From Rhyzopertha dominica (Eukaryota; Arthropoda; Insecta; Coleoptera; Bostrichidae), in contig QCXZ01000003.1 in NCBI GenBank assembly GCA_025024175.1, positions 14,295,621-14,359,620 on the forward strand: a stretch of 64,000 nucleotides of DNA, in the 5' to 3' direction. The notes under the pieces are model-generated. The model saw nothing but the letters and a program-made list of their open reading frames with translations. It had not been told where the DNA came from and did no database searches. Below, one piece after another: positions 45,101 to 54,704 of this stretch (the first letter of the stretch is position 1; each line of letters opens with the position of its first letter). The translations under genes were made by a program, and so were the position numbers.

Positions 45101-46536
45101 TCACACAATTTTCCAACAAGCTTGAAATATTAGCCTCAAATGCAGTGAAAAAGAATACTTAGATTTTAAAATCAATACTAACTGTGCTAGATACTTTACA
45201 AAGAAAAGGTGCTACCCTTTTAAATACCATGGAACAATGTAAATACTGTAACCAAGGAGATATACAGGTAGATACATCACTTCAAGTACTGCCACTTTAC
45301 TATTTAAAAGCTTATATTATTATGGACTCGTCTAGAAAGTACATTTTGACTGTTGTTTTAATAAAGAAGCTGAGTACCCATTTAGTTTGTAGTAATTGTT
45401 TTAACAATTTGATTTCTCTCAAATATTTTTTTTGTAGTATTCTGTTTGTTTAGTAATAAATATAATTTAATAAGTTACTTATTGTTCATTCAATAAATTT
45501 TATCAATATTTTCACTGGTTTTGATTTAAATTGTAATTTATAATAAAATTAGTTAATTTAAATCATGATTTTTATAATGATTTAGATCAACCCAACCCTA
45601 AATGGTATACTTAAAGAACACTTATGGCAGGTTTCATAAAAAGTGATTAACCGGACCCTTATTAACTCGTGGTTAACAAGCAAAGGCGCATTAATCGTGG
45701 GTTAACCAGGGGATCTGTTTAAGCTCGCTTTGTGCAAATCGCTCGTAGTTTCCTCATATTATTAAAGGTCCCATTTAGAACAGTTTGGTCCTACAAGCAT
45801 GAATGAGTGATCCTTTTTAATGCCTCCAAATTTAATTAATTCAAAAAGTTATTCCTCACGGACAAAAATTAAATAATATAGATATCTGACATAATAGGTA
45901 TTTAATATAAAAATATTTCACTAAATTTACAATATTCCAACTTGCCTTTGCCGATCAGCTACTTCGTCAAATCCAACCAAATGTAAAAATGGTGCATTTA
46001 TGCTTTGTTGTAGAATTAACAAGTTTTGCTGATTGATTTTAACTGTGTATTCATCTTCAATTCTACCATATCTTGAAGTTATGGATTTTATCGCTGAACG
46101 TCCAAAATTTACCTTTTCTGGTCGTACAAATGACCCAGAAGTTGGGTGACTGAAACACATAGTTACAGTTACATTTCAGCACACAGATGTTCAATTCTGT
46201 AACTGTTCACCGTAATAATCTCACCTAGCTGCAAAGTACCGTATACCCTTAACAGACCCATCATGTTTTCCTCGATCAGGGTTGTCCCAGTCTATGCCGA
46301 GCCATGTTCCTTGGTGGCCATCGACTGAACCAATGTATCGAATAGTTCCAAAATAACCAGAACATTCAATTCTATCACCTATCTTGGCATCAAAAAACTT
46401 ATCACAAGAACCGATTGCTGTCGATGGACAAATCGAACTGGAATAAGGTTGAGCATTAGTACTTTACTTCAAAACTTAGGAAATAATTTTATGGCATTTG
46501 TTCTTACCGGCCAGGTGTTGTCGTTGTACTACTCAT
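42127..46536 (-). CDS. TBCE: TBCE, tubulin-folding cofactor E, with two frame-breaking lesions
   Basis: TBCE helps assemble alpha/beta-tubulin dimers in the cytosol. Exons: 46508-46536, 46225-46437, 45946-46149, 43293-43934, 43107-43238, 42475-42628, 42127-42422. Domains: CAP-Gly in exons 2-3 (IGDRIECSGYFGTIRYIGSV, GTWLGIDWDNPDRGKHDG), leucine-rich repeats in exon 4 (CPNVCELDVSKNLLTSW, KNVRILDLEGNAIREWSEI), ubiquitin-like domain in exon 7 (VKKLPKSLAIQKLIMLVQRV, ending DGDRIIAIT). Without the lesions the length would be about 554 residues. Lesions: CTTAC is tandemly doubled at 43741-43750, and dropping one copy restores LNVSNSPLNF and exon phase; an in-frame TAA lies at 43608-43610 between GAMK and TWDDII. 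The third intron uses a GC donor (AAAG|GCAAGT) and rejoins RQ to SNFKNLK. Pseudogene or assembly error cannot be told apart here. Confidence 0.9.
42890..43000 (-). repeat. Relic of a Penelope-like terminal repeat in a TBCE intron
   Basis: On the minus strand CTGAAGATGACAG, CTGGCGAAAGAC reads like the CTGAAGATG...GCGAAA signature seen in many Penelope-like terminal repeats, which derive from hammerhead motifs. Stem II would contain a mismatch and an extra base, so it is at best a fossil ribozyme. No RT coding sequence is attached. Confidence 0.4.
44033..45600. repeat. Foldback element in the large TBCE intron
   Basis: Ends are CAGGGTTGGG (44033) and CCCAACCCTA (45591-45600), a 10-bp inverted terminal repeat with one end base differing. 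Flanking eight bases (AATGTATT and AATGGTAT) resemble each other, suggesting a decayed 8-bp duplication of hAT type. Inside, 44270-44500 and the reverse complement of 44650-44915 are clearly related (shared AAATAACCACATT and TTTCTGAGATATT-like blocks), giving a long imperfect hairpin. No transposase frame was recognised. Confidence 0.7.
45626..45740. repeat. Short palindromic MITE, copy B
   Basis: The left arm (ATTAACCGGACCC, AACTCGTGGTTAAC) mirrors the right arm (TTAATCGTGGGTTAACCAGG, GCTTTGTGCA). It is a diverged relative of the palindromic element at 55903-56065. It lies inside the TBCE intron directly next to the foldback element end. Confidence 0.7.
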
Positions 46537-46702
46537 TGTTTTCAAAACTTTCAACAAAAAATAACGTGTTTATAAACAACCTCAAGTATTCATCATTTGA
46601 AGTTATTGACAAATGGTCAAATGCAAATGTAGAATTTGACACCTGCAAGCTGTGCTGTGTTGCCAGAATTATTTATATTCTGGAAAGGTATAATAGCAAT
46701 AG

Positions 46703-46728
46703 CACTGATCTCTAAATAGAGATCAGTT
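46703..46728. promoter_or_regulatory. Palindrome upstream of TBCE
   Basis: ACTGATCTCTA and TAGAGATCAGT flank two central bases, about 170 bp upstream of the TBCE start codon. It matches the palindrome at 40792-40819, which was upstream of ERCC2 before the P-type insertion. Regulatory function is inferred from shared position only. Confidence 0.4.
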
Positions 46729-46870
46729 TATAATAGTCATTGTCCGGTGCTGCCATCTAGTACGTATAATAGGCTAATCAACATAGGGTAGATAGTAGCA
46801 TAGATAAATTATTATTATTATCTATGATAGTAGATAGTAGATATTCTCCGTGTCTGATAGAGGCCATCGA

Positions 46871-47420
46871 AATGACTGTCTTGTCTGGTCATAAAAGGGG
46901 CAGAGCTGTTTGTAAAATGTACAAAACACATTTTCAGGTAAGCGGCAAAGTACCGCCGTTGAGAGCTTGGGACGAATGCGATTTCAAATAACATTATGGT
47001 TATGGAAAATTGCCAGCCATTATGAAAGAAGGCGTACTACATTATAACCCAGTACAAGCCCAGTATATTAAGCCGTAACCCTTAGCACACTTATAAATAA
47101 GGTTTCTCCTTATTGTCGGCTTTTAGGGGTTGGACTTCAAGTTAAAACCGACGCGAATATTCATATCTCAGCTCAACCCCTAGTAACCGACGATAAGGAG
47201 GGACCTTATTTATAAGTATGTTAAGGATCCTGTAGCAGTATACTGTGTTATAATGCGGTACGCGTTCTTTCAAGAGCGGTTTGCAATTTTCGCAGAATGT
47301 TATTTGAAAGGGCATTTCCTCCCAACCTTACTTTTCTGCTTATCTAAAAATATGTTTTGTGCATTTTACAATATCCTATTCTGAAGTTGTGCTCTTTTTA
47401 TGACCAGACAGGACAAAGTG
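46871..47420. repeat. Foldback MITE with long arms
   Basis: The left arm, about 46874-47145, matches the reverse complement of about 47155-47412. Shared blocks include GTCTGGTCATAAAA, TTTCAAATAACATT, ACTTATAAATAAGG and AGGGGTTG. The centre is short. There is no open frame beyond chance. Target duplications were not identified with confidence. Confidence 0.85.
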
Positions 47421-47588
47421 GTTTGAACAGCCCATATCGGTTTTTCAGTTTATTAGTTTCTTGTTGCCAGTTGTCATTCACTCGAGTTATTGCGCAGACT
47501 CTCTCCTCTACAAACGACCCAGTGTTGTTATTATTGGTATTATGTTATATTATTCAATACAGTATTAGCGTTTCGCGCATTAATAATA
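47421..47588. other. Short spacer before the pogo-type element
   Basis: No feature is seen apart from the TA target dinucleotide at 47587-47588 that borders the transposon. Confidence 0.5.
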
Positions 47589-50500
47589 GGGTGACTGTGC
47601 CTTAGTTCGGCCTGGGCCAGTAGTCGCCCTGTGTGACATAAATATACCTAAAATAAAGAAGTCTTTTTTAAATCTTTTCAAATTTTTATACCCCAATAGT
47701 CGGCCATATATATTTCCCGCCCAGAACAAATATTGTGCTTCTAACTTCNGAGGTGTTTTAATGTTGGCTACAGTTTCAAGTGCATGTCCGTTGAACTACG
47801 ACTGGTAAGNATGTCTTATAAGCGTAATCTAAATAATGGGACACTCAAGTAGTGTTTGCAGATGTTAATAATCAATTTTGCGATATTTATACGGATATAA
47901 AGTAGAAAAAAAGTACATTAGTGAAGTGCATAAAAAGGAACCGTCTTTTATAATTTTCCAGTAGTCGGCCGTCCCTTAACTCCGACGGCCGAATAAAGGC
48001 AGCAGACTACCTTAGTTCGGCCACATCGTCTTTAAATGATAATGATGATAATTTCAACCATAAGGATTTTTCTCTACTAGATTGAAAAATAAATTATGGC
48101 GGAAAATCAAAGAAAGCGTTCATTCCATCAATATTCCGAGGACTCTTTAAAAAACGCTTTGAGTGCAATTCGAGAAGCTAGCAGGAAGTTTTTAGTACCA
48201 CGCGCAACATTACAGGATCGAATTCATGGAAGAATTGCTGAAGGTCCTCGTAAAATGGGTCCACCTACGATCCTCAGAGGCCACGAAGAGCAAAAAATTG
48301 TGCAATGGCTCTTACACCTAGCTAAGTGCGGCTTTCCACAAAAAAGAAAGATTTACTGGACGCAGTTCAAAAGATAATTATTGAAGAAAAGCGAGACACC
48401 CCTTTTACAAACAATCGTCCAGGTGAAAAATGGTATAGAGGATTTCTAAAAAGACACAAAGAAGTGGCATTTCGTGAGGCTGAGAATCTTACTAAATCTC
48501 GTGCTGTAATTACTAAAGAGTATATAAATAAATGGTTCAAAGAACTCGAAGAGTATTTGACATCGCACGGTGCTCGTGATATATTAGAAGATCCATCCCG
48601 AATAATGAATGGTGATGAAACAAGTTTTTCGATGTGTCCTAAAAGTGGCAAGGTTCTTGCGCCAAGAGGTTGGAAAAATTTGTACGAAATCAAAAAAGGG
48701 AATGAAAAAGAAAACATAACTGTTCTTCTTGTATTTTCGGCTGATGGCAAGATGTTGAATCCAATGGTTGTGTTTCCATACGTGAGGGTTCCAAATGCAG
48801 TTGCAGCCAGCGTACCTTCTGGATGGTTCTGGGGAAAATCGGACACTGGGTGGATGCGAGCAGATGTGTTTTATGAATATATAACGAATGGTGTTGACAA
48901 ACGGATAGATGAAGAAAATCTTATTAGACCCGTGTTACTACTCATCGACGGTCATAAATCACACCTGACATTCGAATTGAGCCAATTTTGCGAGAAAAAA
49001 CAGATAATTTTGTACGCATTACCTCCAAATACCACTCACATACTACAGCCGGCAGATGTAAGCGTTTTTAAACCCTTGAAGACAGGTTGGAAGAGTACTG
49101 CAAGAGAATGGCAATCCAAGCCTGAAAATTTGAATTCAGTTTTAAGTAAGACAACCTTTTGCCCTTTATTGAAAGAGGTTTTTACTAGAAATGATCTTAC
49201 TAGCAGTATAATAAAAGGATTTCGGAAATGCGGACTTTATCCTTTCAACTCTGACGCCGTGGATTACAGCAAATGCGTACAAAATCACTTAGAAGATCTC
49301 AAGGAAAACAGGGACCAAGAAATCACTGATAATAGTTTGGGAACAACGGAAACTGTCTTATTAAAGTTGCAGCAACAATTAGAAGGAAAGGGAATTACAT
49401 CGATTCCGGATATTATTACTGAAATACAGTCTAAGAGAAAGAGTCGTGAACCAAAGATGCCTATAGAAAATTATCTAGTAAATGAAAATGGCGAATTAAT
49501 GTTACTTAATAGGGAGGAAACAGAAACAATTACCAGTTCAGTAATGAATAATGACGAGAATATAATAATAATGAACGCAAACTTTCTTGATACAAATCCA
49601 GCTGAAAACAAAAATATCTATGAGTATGAAGTGGAACAAAAATTCCTTACAGCGGAGCTGAATTATTCCCAGAATGCTACACTAAATAAAGAGAGTGAAC
49701 GTGAGAAAATTTTCCCACCTAATACTCAGCCTCAAGATACTTTCCATTATTCTACCCAGACAGAGATCCAAAACACCGTCGAGGCGAATTTACATATTGC
49801 AAATACAGATAACCAAAATGAAAGCCATGTAGAATGTGCTGTGGAAAATCTTGGTGCAAGTACAATTGTCGATGTCCATAACCGTGAGGTAAAACAACAA
49901 GTTATTGAGAACCAAAAATTAAATGATAGCGTTATTCCTGTTGTAAGTGCAATAATTATTGAAGGCAATGAAGACAAAATATATAATGACAAGGCAATGG
50001 ATAATAACTTATCTAGTCAAATTGCAATTGGAGATGAACAAATCGTACCAAAGAATGCAAAAATTAATATTTTACAGAATATTAAGATTCCCCGAAAAGA
50101 AACGGAACTTGTTTTGGCCTAACCCTATTAGTAAGACATGTAAAGTAAAAAGAGGTGAACGACAGCCTGCAGCAATATCCTTCGATGAGTATAGAAAGTA
50201 CTTAAAAAGAAAGGTAGAGGAAAAGGAGAAATTAACAGAAGAAAAGTTAAGGAAAAAACAACAACGACTTGAAAAGGCAGCACAAAAGAAAGAAACGGGG
50301 AAAGGTGTAGACCTATAAAGGCAGGACCGCTTGTAAAGAAAAATAAAACAAAACCAAGGGAAACAAATGCAGAATGCAGTGTAGAGGAAGAGTGTGAGAA
50401 CGGCGCTGAGGAAGATGAACTCGCTTGTACAAATATAGAACCAGAACGAAAGGAAATATGCGCAGAATGTGATGTGGAGCTTGACAGCGATGCTGATGAA

Positions 50501-50946
50501 GACAATGAGCTGAGACTTGTTGGTTGCGACCTGTGTCCAAGATGGTTTCATCTATGCTGCACCAAGTTTCAAGGGTTAAATTATCTTGAAGTTGAAGATA
50601 AAGCCTTTATTTGTCAGTTTTGTTAAAAGAATGTCCTTTTTGATAATAAATACCAATTTCTTTGCTATTTTTAATTATTTTTTTACGTTGGCCGACTATT
50701 GGTACGCAATAGGCTGGACATAAGTTATAGGAGGCCGACTATTGGGAAAAATGGCAACTTCACAAAATTTAATTTTTGCTATTTTTGCAGTTTGAGATAA
50801 GTAAAATATACACATGTTGTAATAAAGTAGCCTNCATGATGCATCAGATATAAAATTTGCAACTGTGTAGTATTATTTTGAATTAGTCCTAGGTTACACA
50901 GAAATTACAAATTCTCTTAGGAGGCCGACTACTGGTCCAGTCACCC
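47589..50946 (+). mobile_element. Pogo-type DNA transposon, about 3.36 kb, with subterminal arrays
   Basis: Starts GGGTGACTG and ends CAGTCACCC, flanked by TA on both sides (47587-47588 and 50947-50948), as expected for Tc1/mariner-pogo integration. Subterminal motifs of the form CCAGTAGTCGGCC occur near 47617, 47694 and 47951, with related TTAGTTCGGCC at 47601 and 48013. Inverted copies GGCCGACTATTGG lie near 50691 and 50733, and GGCCGACTACTGG at 50922. These are plausible transposase-binding sites. The internal gene is a frameshifted DDE transposase with a C-terminal PHD-like finger. Confidence 0.88.
48096..50626 (+). pseudogene. Pogo/jerky-like DDE transposase with PHD finger, three frameshifts
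   Basis: Starts MAENQRKRSFHQYSEDSLKN with a psq-type helix-turn-helix. A 1-bp shift at the A-run near 48340 joins to KKKDLLDAVQKII and the CENP-B-type second DNA-binding part (FTNNRPGEKWYRGFLKRHKE). The DDE_1 catalytic domain follows: MNGDETSFSMCP (first D), LLLIDGHKSHLTFE (second) and THILQPADVSVFKPLK (third), all present. A long low-complexity acidic region runs to about 50085. A frameshift near 50115 leads to PNPISKTCKVKRGERQP and a KR-rich coiled coil. Another near 50300 leads to a C-terminal C4HC3 PHD-like finger (ICAECDVE, VGCDLCPRWFHLCC, FICQFC). Few other lesions, so decay is recent or partly assembly error. Confidence 0.85.
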
Positions 50947-50948
50947 TA

Positions 50949-52435
50949 GTGGTAATTTCTGAACGTATCAATAGATGACGATAGTTTTACTAGCCCACTG
51001 ATATGGACACTATGACAGTATATTTGTAATATATTTCATGATCATACCCACATTAAAAGTCACTGTATTGAGGAAATACTACATTTAGATAGCCCTTTAG
51101 TATGTTTAAGTAAGCAGGAAGTTAGTTAGTGTAATACTGTAGGTGAAAAAAGCAAATATTTTAATTCCTCTTTACCTATTAACAATTTGACTGATTCTAA
51201 ACACTTCCATGTACTACTCAAATCCAAAATAATAAATGACTTTCCTTTGAAATATTAAAATTGACATAGAGTCTGCAACCAGCATAGAACACTTTTGTTT
51301 TACAATTAAAATTGCCTTGCATGCTTTGCAGACAATTGGCTGATATTATTGTTTTTTTCTGATTTCGTAAAATTAAACATACATAAATGTATCTCTATTG
51401 TACTATAGCATCTATGTTCTATGTTATGCTACAAAACATCATATAAATGAACAACAAAGGTAAAAAAGAATTCCTTAAAGATTTAGGTTAAATGCTAAGA
51501 ATATGCGCGTTTTGTTAACGGTTTTAAATTATTATGTTGTAAATAAATACTTCGAGTGATTTTTACAAGGGAAATAGGTTTGTAACAAATAAAACCCAGC
51601 ATCTAAAGTTTGCAAACCAACTTTACTGGCGGAACACAGAAACTGAAACACATTGTGAAAAGTGGTACCTAACGGAGACTTTGCATGTAACTGACTGTGC
51701 AATTCACAAATTAACGCATCATGATTTGTGAAGTTAACAGACACTATCATCCACTAACTATCATATAAAACAATAATAGTTACAAAATATATCCTCATTT
51801 ATTTATGGTGGCACAGTAGCTACAAATTTAATTATTAGTACTATTTGATTAAAGTGTGTCCAAATCGCTCAAATATTTTTACGTGCAGCCTAAAAGGTCG
51901 CCTGTCACCAAGCAGTAGTTTTGGTTGCCAGAGGATTCTTGTTAGTCGTCCAACTGTCGACAAGTCGTCTATACTGACGTATATATACTTTGTCAAAATG
52001 AGCGATTTTATTTAACAATTAAGGATACTGTGCATACTGTAAACTTACTTCTTTAATAAAATTCCCATTTTTAGCAACAATATTAAAACAGAAACAGANA
52101 CGATGTACAAGATAAATGGTTAAACAAAATATTCGACATGCCATAATACACAATTATTCGGATAAACCTGTTCATTAGAAATACCTCTTGGGGAATCAAT
52201 CTGCTGCTGTTTTGGGCTATATTGCTTTCATGGAAAATACGAGTTCGAAATATATCGCCACTTTCTAATAAGTATCAGCATGCAAGCAGTAGTCTTCAGG
52301 ATGCTTCACAGACATAAATTTCATGCTTTCCAAATATTAGCTCGATAATGAATTTAAGAAAGACAATTTTGATAGATAAGAATATCAACGTTTCCTTTAT
52401 ACTCTGACTCAGATGTCTATATGTTCATCCGCACC
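50949..52435. other. No gene recognised
   Basis: AT-rich, with a 72-codon minus frame at 51532-51750 of no known family. An N lies near 52100. Confidence 0.45.
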
Positions 52436-52745
52436 ACCGCAGATACTGGTGCTGTGTTAATCGTCACTTGATCCGGAAAGTATGCTCAGAGAGAAAAAAA
52501 ACCTTTAAATGTATGGATTGGGATATTACCTAATCATATCATAGGCCCATTCTTTCTTGAGTTTTATCTCGAGATATGCCAGACATACTAATCTAACCCC
52601 ATATCACTGATATCATGGATCACGATGAGGAGCTGAATGGAAATGAATTAGTTTTTCCGAAAGATAAGGTGCCTTCTCGTTATGCTGCTCGATTGATGAC
52701 AATGTCCAGGGGTATTGCAGAGTGGCAAATGGATCAGTAAGAGCC
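52436..52745 (+). pseudogene. Mariner-like transposase fragment
   Basis: In shifting plus frames the sequence reads NRHLIRKVCSERKKTFKCM, then IGILPNHIIGPFFLEFYLEI (52528-52587), then DEELNGNELVFPKDKVPSRY (about 52628-52687). This matches the order of a mariner-type DDE domain, where the blocks normally read WAGI.G..IIGP.F, and F.QDGAP.HYA. Several stops are present and both ends are missing. Confidence 0.55.
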
Positions 52746-54704
52746 AAAGGAATGCGGACAAAAAATTAACTACATAAAAGCAATAGTGCAATATGAAGTA
52801 ACCTTAATTTGAATATCAATTTTTACTACCACAAATAGCAGTTAAACTTGATTGCTACTTCTATTGTAATTTAACAATTATTTTTTTTCTACTGAATATA
52901 CTGAAAACTGAATAGCTAAACATGTTTCCAAAGATACTACCGGCTTCGATGAAACTGGCAACACGGCGCAAAAGGCGTGTTCCGGTGAAGCCAGAACGAA
53001 ACAATTCAGTGGCGAATTGGCATTATATGTTTGTCGATTTTTCTTAAAATGAACAAATATACTCGCGTAAAGACACTCCATAGCCAAACAAGAGAAGTGA
53101 TAGCGAATGCTTATAGGTAGGTAATAATATATAGTTTATTCGAACAAATGACATTTTTCTGAAAGTTTATAAAACACTGCGCGCTGTTAAGCATCAAATC
53201 AGCCATGTTTTATTACAAATTACAACTGCGTTGCGTTCCTTTCACCGACGCCCCGCTGTTACAGACCCGTTTGTCACACTGTATTTTAGACGAAAGAGGA
53301 ATGCTACATCACAAAATTGACTTATTTTAGAATTTTACTCAAATATCTCTCATATATGAATGATTGAAGGTGGCTCGGTTTCAATGAAATACCCCTTGTT
53401 GTAATTAATCCTTTAATTGCATTAAAAAACTGCTTTTATTCTATTGGTTATATATGCTATATTTCATATGAAAAGCCTATATTAAAATTGCCACTTACAA
53501 CAACTTACCTTTTATTGCTCTTTCTGGGGGATCATTCCAGGACAATAATTGTAGTATTGCTAACAATAAATACCATTTATAAAAATTGATTTTTATATTC
53601 GCTGTTAGGTATACGCGTTTTCCCACGGTCCCGTATTTTATGAAATAAATGCAACCGTTGTAGATAATCTTATTTTCGCAGAAACCTTTTAAACATCGTG
53701 ACTTTCGTTGAAAGATGTAAGCGCGAGGTCAGGTTGGATGTAATCCACTTAAAGTCAGGGAAAAGAGCAAAAAACCTTGATGAGCATTTTAATTTATAAG
53801 TAAAACCAATATGTATTAAATATTTGAGCACTTATATTTTTCATGATCACTAGAGCCTACGTGATATGTTAAGTGAAACGTTAAACCACCTGGGCGGATG
53901 CGAGTCAAGGTTAGTGCGGTAGGCAACAAAAGAAAAGATGCACTAGTTGACGTAACGTAGTCGGCCGACATCCTAAGAAGACATTCGCACGTAGGTGAGG
54001 CAAATGCCACTAAAATAATGTGTATTGTCTCTTCCACGGCCGTCTGCAGTAACAGCCACAAATATCTGCCGTGCTCTGTCAGTGTTTCTTATTAACGCTG
54101 CCAACTAGTTATTAGAACAAGTCACTGCCATTATTTACTGTATCTCAAGTCTTGCTGCACGTTTATGTTTGTGTAAGACAGTGACATCATCAAAAAACCT
54201 GTATTGGAAGAATGAGCTTTTTACAAATTCACAGTCTTATTGTATAAAATAAATATGTGAACAATGTCAAGACACTTAAAATTTCTCTTAAAGTTTTTCA
54301 GACTAATGATAATAAACTACCAACGTCTCGATATTAATCGAAAGAAAATTGAATTCTGAAATTTAATTATGCAAAATATACGGTATTGCTTATAAATAAG
54401 TTTCACTCTGTATTTTTGTTTGATACGCTTAAAACGTGTGTGTATGTATGAGATGAATAGCTATTTCAGGTACTGCTCCGTAAACCATACGCAGTATGTA
54501 ATTTTTTGGAATATAACGGAAAGAACTATGCATAGTAACACGAAATCACCTATTAATGCAGGAAACACACTAACTTTTGGATTTTAAAGATTTTGTAAAT
54601 AGAAAGGTTAAGATTAATGCGCCTCTTACCTTAATCATAATATTGCTTAAAACGTAAATTAACGGGATTATGAAGGATGCTAGTAGATACCATGCTAAAA
54701 TAAT
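52746..54704. other. No gene recognised
   Basis: Several short frames occur (69-81 codons on minus at 52878-53087 and 53816-54061) without recognisable content. No repeat structure was seen. Confidence 0.45.

Noticed and set aside
48367..48846. 159-codon minus-strand open frame
   Set aside because: Lies opposite the pogo-type transposase coding sequence and has no motif; an antisense shadow.
50072..50551. Overlapping minus-strand frames of 75-159 codons rich in F, S and L
   Set aside because: Antisense of the KR- and E-rich coiled-coil part of the transposase; composition explains the openness.
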